Shown: positions 37,404 through 46,220, counted from the stretch's first letter. The stretch is 64,000 bases of DNA from Candidatus Ancaeobacter aquaticus (GCA_030765405.1 JAVCCP010000040.1:124001-188000); one strand, 5' to 3'. Numbers and translations: made by a program. The notes: generated from the sequence alone by a model not told the origin.

Positions 37404-37428
37404 TATTAAGGAGTTGAGAAATAATAAT

Positions 37429-39933
37429 ATGAAAGAATATGTACCAAGCGAGATAGAGCCAAAATGGCAACAGTATTGGACCCAAAACGGTTTGTTTACG
37501 ATGGATCCATCGAGTGACAAGCCTAAATATTATTGCCTTATGATGTTTCCATACCCGTCTGCAGCACTCCATGTCGGTCATGGCAGAAACTATATTATCG
37601 GTGATACGGTAGCCCGCTACAAGATCATGAAGGGGTTTAATGTCCTAAACCCTATGGGGTGGGATGCGTTTGGTCTTCCAGCAGAAAATGCCGCAATAAA
37701 AAGCGGGATACATCCACGTACCAGCACATTAAGCAATATTGAAACAATGAAAAAACAGCTCTATAGCTGGGGATGTGGTTTTGACTGGGACAGAGAAGTG
37801 ACTTCATGTTTACCTGACTATTATAAATGGACTCAATGGATCTTTTTGAAGCTTTTTGAAAAAGAGCTCGCATACAAAAAACGCGCACCGGTAAACTGGT
37901 GCCCGTCATGCCAGACAGTTCTCGCAAATGAACAGGTTATTGAAGGTGCATGTGAACGTTGCGATGCTGAAGTGACTGAAAAGTTTCTTGAGCAATGGTA
38001 TTTCAAGATTACTGAATATGCTGAGCGCTTACTGGCAGATATTAAAAAACTTGATGGCTGGCCTGAACGCGTAAAGCTCATGCAGGAAAACTGGATTGGT
38101 AAGAGTCATGGTGTTGAAATACATTTCCGTTTAGATGGTACCGAAGAAGCGATTACGTGTTTTACTACACGTGTTGATACTATTTATGGTGCGACCTATA
38201 TGGTTCTTGCGCCGGAGCATCCGCTGGTCGAGAAACTGGTCAAGGGAACAGAGCACGAAAAAGAAGTGCAGAAATTTATTCATACAGTGAAGTCCGAGAC
38301 AAAGATCGAACGTGTATCGACAGATAGAGATAAAACAGGTCTTTTTATAGGTAAGTATGTTATTAACCCGTACAACAACGAAAAGATACCGCTTTGGATC
38401 GCAGACTATGTCTTAATGGATTATGGGACGGGAGCAGTGATGGCTGTTCCTGCTCATGATCAGCGCGATTTTATGTTTGCGAAAAAATATGAGCTTCCAA
38501 TATGCATTGTTATACAAAAACAGGATAAGAGTCTTGATTCTAATGCTATGACAGAGGCACATGAAGAAGAAGGTGTCATGGTTAATTCCGAGCAGTTTGA
38601 TGGCATCTCAAGTGCTGCGGCATTAGAAAAAATGGCTAAATATGGTGAGGATGAAGGATATGCAAAGCGTACAGTGAACTATAAACTGAGAGATTGGTTG
38701 ATATCCCGTCAGCGTTATTGGGGTGCGCCGATACCTATTATCTATTGCGACACTTGCGGGGCAGTGCCCGTACCTGAGAAAGATCTTCCGGTGCTTCTTC
38801 CTGAAAATGTAGAGTTTCGCCCAAAAGGTGAGTCGCCCCTGGCTTCAAGTAAAGAATTTATGGAGACAACATGTCCTTCATGTGGGAAACCTGCACGGCG
38901 TGAAAGCGATACAATGGATACGTTCGTTGATTCAAGCTGGTATTATTTACGGTATCTTTCAGCCCACGACGGATCGCAGGCATTTGACAAGGATCTTGTT
39001 AATGCATGGCTTCCGGTAGACCAGTATATCGGGGGTGTTGAACACGCGATACTTCATTTGTTATATTCACGGTACATAACTAAAGTACTACATGATGCCG
39101 GTCTTACCGATTTTAATGAGCCGTTTAAAAATCTTTTCACGCAGGGAATGATCATAAAAAATGGCGCGAAAATGTCTAAGTCCAAAGGTAATACGGTTAG
39201 TCCAGACGCTTTGATAACGCGTTACGGTGCAGATACCGTGCGTTTATATACGCTTTTTATTGGTCCGCCTGAAAAGGACGCTGAATGGAATGATAGTGCA
39301 GTTGAAGGTGCGAACAGATTCTTAAAGCGTGTATGGAAGCTGGTCGATAAATATGCAGGTACTATCAAGGGGAAACGGGTTGATGACACCGTTGATGACA
39401 GTGTGTTTACACTTGATGAAAAAGCTGCCCGTGACTTGCGCCGTATGGTACATGAAACCGTGCAGAAAGTATCAAAAGATATGGAAGGGGACTTCCACTT
39501 TAATACCGCTATTGCAAGCATCATGGAACTATTGAATGCCTTAACAGTATGTGAACGGGAATGTGATTCTTGGAGTGATGATGCTAAGACTGTATTTTAT
39601 CTGGCATTACTGAAGATGATAAAAATGCTTTCACCGTTTGTTCCTCATTTTTCTGAAGAGTTGTGGGTACATGTAGGGAAAAAATCATCGGTCTTTATGT
39701 GTGGGTGGCCTGCATATACTGAAGCGGCATTAGGAAAAGAAGAACTGACGATCGTTATTCAGGTAAACGGTAAGGTGCGTTCACGGCTGATTGTGGCGCC
39801 GGATGCTGAAGAAGATGCAGTAAAGAAAATGGCGGTAGAGGATGCGAAAGTGCAGGAACATGTTAAAGGTAAAGACATACTGAAAGTCATTTCGGTGCCA
39901 AAGAAGTTAGTGAATATTGTTGTTAAAGGTTAA
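37429..39933 (+). CDS. leuS: leucyl-tRNA synthetase
   Basis: Charges tRNA-Leu. The 834-residue class I synthetase begins MKEYVPSEIEPKWQQYW. The HIGH box is in PYPSAALHVGHGRNY and KMSKS in GAKMSKSKGNTVSP. The CP1 editing domain (about 220-420) holds TTRVDTIYGATY and AVPAHDQRDF, so editing should be active. Two zinc-type motifs CPSC...CERC and CPSC are present. An open frame extends 33 codons upstream into the AMMECR1 gene but has no family match. AAGGAG lies 15 nt before the ATG, farther than usual. Confidence 0.97.
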   Translation: MKEYVPSEIEPKWQQYWTQNGLFTMDPSSDKPKYYCLMMFPYPSAALHVGHGRNYIIGDTVARYKIMKGFNVLNPMGWDAFGLPAENAAIKSGIHPRTSTLSNIETMKKQLYSWGCGFDWDREVTSCLPDYYKWTQWIFLKLFEKELAYKKRAPVNWCPSCQTVLANEQVIEGACERCDAEVTEKFLEQWYFKITEYAERLLADIKKLDGWPERVKLMQENWIGKSHGVEIHFRLDGTEEAITCFTTRVDTIYGATYMVLAPEHPLVEKLVKGTEHEKEVQKFIHTVKSETKIERVSTDRDKTGLFIGKYVINPYNNEKIPLWIADYVLMDYGTGAVMAVPAHDQRDFMFAKKYELPICIVIQKQDKSLDSNAMTEAHEEEGVMVNSEQFDGISSAAALEKMAKYGEDEGYAKRTVNYKLRDWLISRQRYWGAPIPIIYCDTCGAVPVPEKDLPVLLPENVEFRPKGESPLASSKEFMETTCPSCGKPARRESDTMDTFVDSSWYYLRYLSAHDGSQAFDKDLVNAWLPVDQYIGGVEHAILHLLYSRYITKVLHDAGLTDFNEPFKNLFTQGMIIKNGAKMSKSKGNTVSPDALITRYGADTVRLYTLFIGPPEKDAEWNDSAVEGANRFLKRVWKLVDKYAGTIKGKRVDDTVDDSVFTLDEKAARDLRRMVHETVQKVSKDMEGDFHFNTAIASIMELLNALTVCERECDSWSDDAKTVFYLALLKMIKMLSPFVPHFSEELWVHVGKKSSVFMCGWPAYTEAALGKEELTIVIQVNGKVRSRLIVAPDAEEDAVKKMAVEDAKVQEHVKGKDILKVISVPKKLVNIVVKG

Positions 39934-39959
39934 ATTAATAAATACTAACCGGAGGGATT

Positions 39960-40235
39960 ATGAAAAAATCTGTAATGCTCGTTTTACTCGTGATGTTTGT
40001 ATGTGCAGGGAGTGTATATGCTAATCCTGTGACAGATGTTATTGGCGGGGCAGCGAAGTCAACAGTGGAAATAGTCCAAGGTGCTGCGCAAACAACGCTG
40101 GACATTCTTAACGGTGCGACAAAAACAACATTAAACACCGCTGGTGGCGCGATAGCAGCGCCTCTTGAAGTAATACGTCGTGTTACGAACTATTTGTTAG
40201 AGGGGATGAGCGGCGATCCTGAACTGTTCACATAA
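39960..40235 (+). CDS. small exported protein with four 11-residue repeats
   Basis: The 91-residue product follows a CGGAGG site. A signal peptide ends at VYA (residue 21). The mature part then has four exact 11-residue repeats: GAAKSTVEIVQ (30-40), GAAQTTLDILN (41-51), GATKTTLNTAG (52-62) and GAIAAPLEVIR (63-73). An 11-residue period predicts an amphipathic helix of the type seen in apolipoproteins, synucleins and LEA proteins, which lie on lipid surfaces. No family recognised. A related protein is encoded at 41504. It lies between leuS and the ComEA-like gene. Confidence 0.75.
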   Translation: MKKSVMLVLLVMFVCAGSVYANPVTDVIGGAAKSTVEIVQGAAQTTLDILNGATKTTLNTAGGAIAAPLEVIRRVTNYLLEGMSGDPELFT

Positions 40236-40249
40236 TATAAGCACCAAAA

Positions 40250-40819
40250 ATGATACATATAACGAAACAAGAAAAAGTTGTTTTATGTGTTTTGTTTTGT
40301 GTCTTTATAGCTGGATTGGGGCTCAAGTTTGTGCCGTGGTTTAGTAATAATGCACAGAGTGAAACGCAGATTGTAAAAGCAAAGGAACATAAAAATAACG
40401 ATACAAGTCCAGTAAAGGGAGTGTGTTCGGTCAGTATTCAGGGTGAAGTGTATTATCCCGGGACGTATGTTCTCCAAAAAGAAGATAGACTGATCGATCT
40501 TATAAATAAGGCTGTTCCTACAGTTAATGCTGATATTGATAGCCTTGATGTAACGGCTCATTTTACTGGTGACAGTTTGATAATTGTTAAAAGTAAGTCC
40601 AATAAACATAAGAATAATGCCGATAATACCAAAATTAATATTAATAGTGCTGGGATAGGGGCCCTTCAAAGATTGGATGGAGTTGGGAAAACAATTGCTC
40701 AAAGGATTGTTTCTTATAGGTCACATACGGTTTTTAGGAGTATCGAAGATATTAAAAAGGTAAAAGGTATTGGCGATAAGAAATATAGCAGCGTAAAAGA
40801 TGCGATATCTGTCGAGTAA
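40250..40819 (+). CDS. ComEA-like DNA-binding competence protein
   Basis: The 189-residue protein has an N-terminal membrane anchor (about 10-30), a SLBB-type domain (about 60-115; VSIQGEVYYPGTYVL, LIDLINKA) and a C-terminal helix-hairpin-helix region, KININSAGIGALQRLDGVG, TIAQRIVSYR and IKKVKGIGDKKY. This is the ComEA layout: it binds incoming double-stranded DNA outside the membrane and hands it to ComEC (32252). No strong ribosome site precedes the ATG, and the spacing from the previous stop is 14 nt. Confidence 0.88.
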   Translation: MIHITKQEKVVLCVLFCVFIAGLGLKFVPWFSNNAQSETQIVKAKEHKNNDTSPVKGVCSVSIQGEVYYPGTYVLQKEDRLIDLINKAVPTVNADIDSLDVTAHFTGDSLIIVKSKSNKHKNNADNTKININSAGIGALQRLDGVGKTIAQRIVSYRSHTVFRSIEDIKKVKGIGDKKYSSVKDAISVE

Positions 40820-40854
40820 ATTAGTTTTATTAATATAAAAGAGGTGTATGAAAT

Positions 40855-41247
40855 ATGTTTAAAGAAAAAAGAAAATTTGCACGGATTCCGTTTGGTTTTG
40901 TGGCAAAATGCAGGCCTGCAAGAAGTGGTAATAAAAAACAAGCGATAGATGAAGGTGCTGTTAAAAATGTTTTCGGCAAGGACATAAGCTCTGGCGGTAT
41001 TCTTATTGAAAGTGACCGGTGTTACCCTGTATCGACACTGCTTAAACTGGAACTTACTATTCCTTCATTTGAACATCCTGTGAATGTAACCGGCAGAGTA
41101 GTTAGAATATACGAAATTGATGAAACGCACTATGAGCATGGCATAGTGTTTGAGAATATTGAGGAAAAATATAAAAAGACAATAGATCAATTTTTGGCGT
41201 TGTTTAGTGACGCTCCTATGAGCAGGCAAACAAAAAATATAATTTAA
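40855..41247 (+). CDS. single PilZ-domain protein
   Basis: Predicted cyclic-di-GMP receptor of 130 residues, soluble. It has RKFAR (RxxxR) at the start and DISSGG (DxSxxG) near residue 43, followed by the beta-barrel pattern seen in the double-PilZ protein at 31010. An AGAGGTG site precedes the ATG. It lies between the ComEA-like gene and two small exported proteins, so cyclic-di-GMP may tune envelope or DNA-uptake functions. That link is by position only. Confidence 0.87.
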   Translation: MFKEKRKFARIPFGFVAKCRPARSGNKKQAIDEGAVKNVFGKDISSGGILIESDRCYPVSTLLKLELTIPSFEHPVNVTGRVVRIYEIDETHYEHGIVFENIEEKYKKTIDQFLALFSDAPMSRQTKNII

Positions 41248-41262
41248 TGAAAGGGGGAATCC

Positions 41263-41496
41263 ATGAAAAAAAGTATGATTGCAATTTTTATAGTATGTAT
41301 GGTTCTTGGATCAACATCACTCTACGCTGGTGAAAAGGAAGCAGTAAAAGAGGGTGCCGGAAAAGGTAAAAAAGTAACGGTCAGTAAAAAAGTGTTGATG
41401 GATATGCAAAGACAGGTGAGACTGATGCGTGAAGAAATGGCTGAGTTAGAAGAAAAAATCGAAAGAATGACAACAAAGAGCGACCAGGGAAGATAG
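41263..41496 (+). CDS. small exported coiled-coil protein
   Basis: The 77-residue product follows AAGGGGG. A signal peptide ends LYA (residue 22). The mature part is Lys/Glu rich and closes with a coiled coil, about residues 45-72 (MDMQRQVRLMREEMAELEEK). It resembles short periplasmic or outer-membrane coiled-coil proteins in pattern only. The neighbour 11-residue-repeat gene begins 7 nt after its stop. Confidence 0.7.
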   Translation: MKKSMIAIFIVCMVLGSTSLYAGEKEAVKEGAGKGKKVTVSKKVLMDMQRQVRLMREEMAELEEKIERMTTKSDQGR

Positions 41497-41503
41497 GTAT
41501 TCT

Positions 41504-41863
41504 ATGAATAAATATATAATGTTTTGTGCAGTTTTTATTGTATTACTTGCCGTATGCGCCGGCACTTACGCAAATGAAAGTGAACAGTTTGATGCGGGGA
41601 AAATTGCTCAAGGTGCTATAGAGTCTACAGGTGAGGTTGCCAGTCATGCCGGTAAAACTGTTGTTGGGGCAGCCCAATCGACAGGTGCTGCTGCTCATGA
41701 TATTACTGTAGGTGTGGGAAAAGCATCTTTTGGGGCGGTAGAAAATGTAGGGAAAGCAGTGAACAATGTAAGAGAAGGTGTTATTGACACCTTTGGCGTG
41801 CGTGAAGTGCATGTAAGCGAAAAAATATATTTTGAAGGTGATGCTGTAAAACAGAAAAAGTAA
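41504..41863 (+). CDS. small exported repeat protein, second copy
   Basis: The 119-residue product has a signal peptide ending TYA (residue 23). The mature part is Gly/Ala rich, with a GK pair at residues 50, 72 and 83, i.e. an 11-residue register (HAGKTVVGAAQ, GVGKASFGAVE, NVGKAVNNVRE). The N-terminal GKIAQGAIES also fits the style of the protein at 39960. A charged tail (FGVREVHVSEKIYFEG) follows. Predicted amphipathic, possibly lipid-associated helix. No family recognised. Confidence 0.72.
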   Translation: MNKYIMFCAVFIVLLAVCAGTYANESEQFDAGKIAQGAIESTGEVASHAGKTVVGAAQSTGAAAHDITVGVGKASFGAVENVGKAVNNVREGVIDTFGVREVHVSEKIYFEGDAVKQKK

Positions 41864-41939
41864 CGAAGATAAAGCGCATGCCATATTTAAATCTATTGCG
41901 TACGGTTTTCACTTATAAGATGTGGAGAATGGTTAAAAA

Positions 41940-42851
41940 GTGATCTATTGTTGTAGTATGTCGTTGGTAAACTATCTTGAAGGGTATGCTCTCATACATT
42001 GGGTGCAGTCTTTCCACTCCCCATTTCTGGATTATTTCTTTTATGGGATAACGCAGTTCGGCTATAAGTATTTTTATATACTTGCTATTGTATACCTTTA
42101 TTGGTGTATTGATAAAAGATTTGCTGTGCGCATTTTTTATCTGTTTATAGTAGGTGTTCTTGCGAATCAATATATAAAATACTTTCTTAGTACCCCTCGC
42201 CCGGATCCTAATGAGGTGCGCGTTATCTTTGATTATTACAGGGTCGACCCCTCTTTTCCTAGTGGACACGCTCAAGGTTCTTTTGCATTTTGGGGTTTTC
42301 TAATGACACGGTTCAGGAATGTGTATTTCATTATATGTGCTCTGAGTATGATTTTCTTTGTGAGTGTATCTCGATTATATCTTGGGGCACATTATCCCAT
42401 TGATATTCTTGGAGGATTTATTTTAGGAGCGCTTACGATCGTATTATTTTTATTCTTTTTTAAGATATATGAGCGCATAAAAATGACTCCGCATTCAAAA
42501 ATATTTGATATATGTTTATTTGTGCTTGTTCCGCTTGGACTTTTTGTGGCTGTACCCACTGCTAAGATGGGCATGTTTATGGGCATCATAACTGGTTTTG
42601 GGGTCGGTGCATATTTAGAAAAAAGATATATTGGCTTTACAGAAAAAACACCATTTGTGTATCAAGTTATACGGACAATGGTGGGACTAGTTCCTGGCGT
42701 ACTTATATTTTTTGTTGGGAGAATGATTCCCGGGCCTCTAAATATCCGCACACTTGTTGTATATGCAGTTGCGGGGTTTTGGGTAGGATTTATATATCCT
42801 TACTGTATAAATGCATTTCAAAAATGGCATGAAAGAAAAAATGTTCGTTAA
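41940..42851 (+). CDS. PAP2-family membrane phosphatase
   Basis: Membrane lipid-phosphate phosphatase of the PAP2 type, about 300 residues. The three-part signature is complete: KYFLSTPRP (KX6RP), FPSGH, and SRLYLGAHYPIDILGG (SRX5HX3D). Several membrane helices surround it and a C-terminal membrane extension of about 120 residues has no clear family. Start is uncertain: GTG at 41940 lies 12 nt after GGAG, while ATG at 41958 has no site. Likely substrate is undecaprenyl pyrophosphate or phosphatidic acid. Confidence 0.87.
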   Translation: MIYCCSMSLVNYLEGYALIHWVQSFHSPFLDYFFYGITQFGYKYFYILAIVYLYWCIDKRFAVRIFYLFIVGVLANQYIKYFLSTPRPDPNEVRVIFDYYRVDPSFPSGHAQGSFAFWGFLMTRFRNVYFIICALSMIFFVSVSRLYLGAHYPIDILGGFILGALTIVLFLFFFKIYERIKMTPHSKIFDICLFVLVPLGLFVAVPTAKMGMFMGIITGFGVGAYLEKRYIGFTEKTPFVYQVIRTMVGLVPGVLIFFVGRMIPGPLNIRTLVVYAVAGFWVGFIYPYCINAFQKWHERKNVR

Positions 42852-42865
42852 AAGAATGTATCGTT

Positions 42866-43276
42866 ATGAATGACCTAATAGAAGTACAAATAAAAAAAGT
42901 TATTCCGACACCACTTGAATTTGCATTGTTCTTGGGGAATAATGAAAAAACCTTTATTGTTGCTGTTAGCCCTGATGTCGGTGCTGCAATAATGATGTTT
43001 ATTGACGGGACAAAAAAACCACGACCTCTTACACACGATCTGATCGGTGATATTTTTCTTGGATTAGGTATTACCGTGCAGTACGTAGTTATAACAGATT
43101 TAAGCAATAATATATTTTATGCACGACTCGTTTTGAAAGAGGAAAACGAGCTACGGAAAAAAATTGTTGAAGTTGATGCGCGGCCAAGTGATTGTATCGC
43201 ACTTGCCCTGCAGCAAAAAGCAAAAATATATGTAACCCATGACGTATTACATAAAGTTGAACATGTAGAAATGTAG
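42866..43276 (+). CDS. DUF151 bifunctional nuclease-like protein
   Basis: The 136-residue protein of the BFN/DUF151 family: IPTPLEFALFLGN, FIDGTKKPRPLTHDLIGDIF, YARLVL and EVDARPSDCIALALQ are the family blocks. Plant members have RNase and DNase activity; bacterial members are mostly unstudied. It follows the PAP2 gene by 14 nt and precedes the DUF2252 gene. Confidence 0.9.
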   Translation: MNDLIEVQIKKVIPTPLEFALFLGNNEKTFIVAVSPDVGAAIMMFIDGTKKPRPLTHDLIGDIFLGLGITVQYVVITDLSNNIFYARLVLKEENELRKKIVEVDARPSDCIALALQQKAKIYVTHDVLHKVEHVEM

Positions 43277-43282
43277 GTGATT

Positions 43283-44656
43283 ATGAATAAGAGATATTAT
43301 TATTTCTCAACCCCTAATATAATGCCAATAGTCTGCAGTGTGTTTCTCCTTTGTGTAAGTGCTGGTTGTGTTGGTAGTAATGTCCATAAAGCAGAGAATA
43401 CAGCATCTGTTTCCATAGATCCCATTTATGAGATAAAACAAAGCAATAGTGAACTTATTGCAAATGCTCCTGATGTTGCGCAAATAAAATTTAAGAAAAT
43501 ATCCCGGTCACTATTTTCATTTTATCGCGGTACATCTCCGCTCTTTTATCGATATTGCCGGTCACATGGTGTTTCGGATGCATTAGTATCAGGCGCAACA
43601 GAAAAAATCCAGCTACACGGAGATTATCATATAGAAAATTGTGGAGCATACAAAAGTGAAGATGGGCTTGTTTCATTTGACCTCATGGATTTTGACGATA
43701 CGTTCAAGGGACCCTATATACTCGATATACGTCGAGCGGCTGTATCTCTTAGAATTGTATGTGAGCAAAAAGGGTGGGAAACTAAAGCGGATGAAGTGGT
43801 CTCTCATTTTGTGAGCTCATATAGCGATACGATAGGTGGTATTGAAAGCCAGAGTATAAGCGTCGATTTTAGCTATAAGAAAGGGACATCTGTAGCGCTT
43901 ATTAGAGAAATAATAGACGGTGTTGAAAATATAACGAGAAAATCCTTTTTTTCAAAGACCGGATTTACGCGCATTAATGAGTCAGGCAAGAGGATTTTTA
44001 TTAAAAGCAAAACACTTCTTGAAGTGCCTCAATATGTGCATATTGAGAAGGCTATGTCTGAATATATTCGTACTCTTGATAAAAACGCAAGAAAAGAATC
44101 AACCTTCTATGCTATTAAGGATGTTGTGTTAGACAGGAAAAGCGGGATAGGGAGCGCCGGAAAGATGAAATATCTGATTCTTATCGAAGGGGTGTCAATG
44201 AGTCCGGATGATGATGTTATTCTTGAAATGAAACAAGAGGACAGCCCTGAGTGGGCGGGCGAATATGGTGACAGCTATACGAACAATGGTAAACGAGTTT
44301 ATAATGGCCAGTCAGAAATGCAGTCATTATCTTATCCCTGTATCGGCTATACAACGATACAAAACAAAAATTATTTTGTTAGCGAATTTACGCCATTTTA
44401 TGCTGAGCTCGAAACTAAAGAAATAAATTCATATCAAGATATCTTATCCATTGCAGAAGTAACAGCCACTCTTATTGCAAAGGGACATGTTCGGGCATCG
44501 CAAAATAGAAAAACTATAATGAAAGATATTCTTAAAGTATCGGAAAGCGGAAACCTCAAGAAAGATATCATGAATTTTTCAAAAAAGTGCTTTTTCTTTT
44601 TTGAATCGAGTTACGATAAGTTTAAAAAAAGATTAAAAGAGTATCCTCTTCTTTAA
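43283..44656 (+). CDS. DUF2252 lipoprotein
   Basis: The 457-residue protein is exported as a lipoprotein: signal region CSVFLLCVSAGC has lipobox SAGC. The body matches DUF2252, a kinase-like-fold family: SLFSFYRGTSPLFYR, LHGDYHIENCGAY, DLMDFDDTFKGPYILDIRR (the DFD that would bind metal) and VSEFTPFYAEL. Most DUF2252 proteins are cytoplasmic, so the lipid anchor is notable. The ATG at 43283 is preferred over the GTG at 43277. A heptanucleotide tract follows. Confidence 0.85.
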   Translation: MNKRYYYFSTPNIMPIVCSVFLLCVSAGCVGSNVHKAENTASVSIDPIYEIKQSNSELIANAPDVAQIKFKKISRSLFSFYRGTSPLFYRYCRSHGVSDALVSGATEKIQLHGDYHIENCGAYKSEDGLVSFDLMDFDDTFKGPYILDIRRAAVSLRIVCEQKGWETKADEVVSHFVSSYSDTIGGIESQSISVDFSYKKGTSVALIREIIDGVENITRKSFFSKTGFTRINESGKRIFIKSKTLLEVPQYVHIEKAMSEYIRTLDKNARKESTFYAIKDVVLDRKSGIGSAGKMKYLILIEGVSMSPDDDVILEMKQEDSPEWAGEYGDSYTNNGKRVYNGQSEMQSLSYPCIGYTTIQNKNYFVSEFTPFYAELETKEINSYQDILSIAEVTATLIAKGHVRASQNRKTIMKDILKVSESGNLKKDIMNFSKKCFFFFESSYDKFKKRLKEYPLL

Positions 44657-44660
44657 AAGC

Positions 44661-44695
44661 CGTAGTTCGTATTTCGTATCTAGTATCTCGTGAAT
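44661..44695 (+). repeat. heptanucleotide tract after the DUF2252 gene
   Basis: Five 7-bp units: CGTAGTT, CGTATTT, CGTATCT, AGTATCT and CGTGAAT, starting 5 nt after the stop codon. The sequence differs from the other tracts but the period is the same. Confidence 0.75.
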
Positions 44696-44795
44696 AACAC
44701 CTAAGAATTTCAGAAAAATATCTATGAGCTCGGTCCCTTAAGGGGATTTCAATTTTCAGGATTTAGATTCTTGGCAGACTGGCTCAATTAAAATC

Positions 44796-44824
44796 TTGAC
44801 AAAATCGGTTCATAATAATATCAT
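44796..44824 (+). promoter_or_regulatory. sigma-70 promoter of the MerR-kinase cassette
   Basis: Perfect TTGACA (44796-44801), 17 bp, TATCAT (44819-44824). Predicted start near 44831 excludes the upstream TTG and ATG of the longest frame. Confidence 0.65.
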
Positions 44825-44840
44825 GCAATATACAAAACCT

Positions 44841-45065
44841 ATGAAACCTATGAAAGCTATGAAAACAGATAAATCATTTTATAAGATAGCCGATCTGGCA
44901 CGTGAAGTTGATCGTAGCTGTCGCACGGTAAAGGAATGGGAGAAAAAAGGCCTTATTCCAAAAGCTTCGAGAGACAGTCGAGGGTGGCGCGTGTATACTG
45001 AAAAACAGCTAAAAAAGGTTGTCAAGCTTGTGAAGGAACGTAATTATTTTCTTACATTACTCTGA
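44841..45065 (+). CDS. small MerR-type DNA-binding regulator
   Basis: Short transcription factor with only the winged helix: FYKIADLAREVDRSCRTVKEW then KKGLIPKASRDSRGWRVYTEKQ. It lacks the long effector-binding region of full MerR proteins. Three in-frame ATG codons at 44841, 44850 and 44859 sit in a 9-bp repeat (ATGAAA followed by CCT or GCT). None has a ribosome site. The promoter rules out a start before about 44831. It is 12 nt ahead of a histidine kinase and probably controls the cassette. Confidence 0.8.
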   Translation: MKPMKAMKTDKSFYKIADLAREVDRSCRTVKEWEKKGLIPKASRDSRGWRVYTEKQLKKVVKLVKERNYFLTLL

Positions 45066-45077
45066 GGAAAGGTCCCA

Positions 45078-46220
45078 ATGGGAAAAAGAAATTATTTAAA
45101 TACGGTTAAAGAGATTGCGATAGATATTTTTGATGGTGAAGAGTATGGCGTTATAGTATTCGATAAAAAGGGTATAGTGCAGTTTCTTAATCAAAGCGGC
45201 GCTCAGTTATTAAAGGTAAAAAATAACGATGTTTTGCAGTCGCATTATAGTTGTCTCGGATATGGTTTTCACAAAGTTGTTGATCAGGCAATCATTAACG
45301 ATGTTTTAGTAAAAGACTCTATTATAGATTTCAAGACGTCTGCTGGCGTAAAAAAATATCTTAGTTGTTCCATGTATGATTTTCCTCAATTAAAAGAAGG
45401 TGGGCTCTATTGTTTAGTCGTGCATGACGAGACTCATATGATCGAACGAGATAACGTAGTGGAAAAAATGGAACGTTTTGCTACTATTGGTTCAATGGCA
45501 GCACATATTGCCCATGATATAAAGAATCCGCTCGTAGCACTCAAAACTTTTGTGGAACTCTTTCCAATAAAGTATAACGATGCTGAGTTTCGGGAGACAT
45601 TTTCAAAGATTGCTCTTAAGGAGATAGTGCGAATTGAAGAAATGGTTTCGCAACTCCATGATTTTTCGGGTTCAAAAGACCTTATGCTTGAAGACATTGA
45701 ATTATATAAGGTGATTGAAGATACGCTTAATTTATTTTCAATAAAATTATCTACTCAACAAATCAGAGTAAAAAAAATAGTTGATAATACATATACGAAG
45801 GTACGTGCCGATTATGGTAAAATCAGGAGAGTACTAAATAATCTTATCCTTAATGCGATTGATGCAATGCCTCATGGTGGAACACTCTCTGTTTCGAGTG
45901 ATGTAAAGATAATGTATGATGAGAGTGCAAAAAAAGACATTGAAGTAATTGAAGTATCAATAGTTGACACCGGACGAGGAATTAATAGCGAAGAAATACA
46001 CCGAGTGTTTGAACCATTCTTTACCACGAAAATAAGCGGGTCCGGACTGGGACTTGCGATATGTAAGAAGATCATTGAAGATCATAAAGGGAAAATTAAT
46101 GTATTTAGTTCCGAACGAGGGACAGTATTCGTTATTCAATTACTTGCAATAAGAAGTCAGAATGTAAGTGCGGGAACGGCGCCTCTTCAGGAAAAAGAGA
46201 ATGTGTTGTGTCGATCATAG
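45078..46220 (+). CDS. soluble PAS-domain histidine kinase
   Basis: Cytoplasmic sensor kinase of 380 residues without membrane helices. A PAS domain (about 12-125; YGVIVFDKKGIVQFLNQSG) leads to HisKA with His146 in AHIAHDIKNPLVALKTF and a HATPase domain with RRVLNNLILNAIDAMPHGG, DTGRGI and SGSGLGLAICKK. GAGGAAAGG precedes the ATG. Its phosphoacceptor segment resembles that of the next kinase (FVELFPIKY versus FTQLLPEKY), suggesting a duplication. Likely partner: the sigma-54 regulator two genes on. Confidence 0.9.
   Translation: MGKRNYLNTVKEIAIDIFDGEEYGVIVFDKKGIVQFLNQSGAQLLKVKNNDVLQSHYSCLGYGFHKVVDQAIINDVLVKDSIIDFKTSAGVKKYLSCSMYDFPQLKEGGLYCLVVHDETHMIERDNVVEKMERFATIGSMAAHIAHDIKNPLVALKTFVELFPIKYNDAEFRETFSKIALKEIVRIEEMVSQLHDFSGSKDLMLEDIELYKVIEDTLNLFSIKLSTQQIRVKKIVDNTYTKVRADYGKIRRVLNNLILNAIDAMPHGGTLSVSSDVKIMYDESAKKDIEVIEVSIVDTGRGINSEEIHRVFEPFFTTKISGSGLGLAICKKIIEDHKGKINVFSSERGTVFVIQLLAIRSQNVSAGTAPLQEKENVLCRS

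Noticed and set aside
37330-37428. Upstream extension of leuS
   Set aside because: The extension lies inside the AMMECR1 gene and matches nothing in leucyl-tRNA synthetases.
22855-44695. Repeat tracts as a CRISPR array
   Set aside because: Units are 7 nt and contiguous, without spacers, and no cas genes are present.
44773-44790. TTGGCAGACTGGCTCA as a sigma-54 promoter
   Set aside because: The GG and GC elements are not at the required 10-bp spacing, and a better TTGACA-N17-TATCAT promoter lies just downstream.
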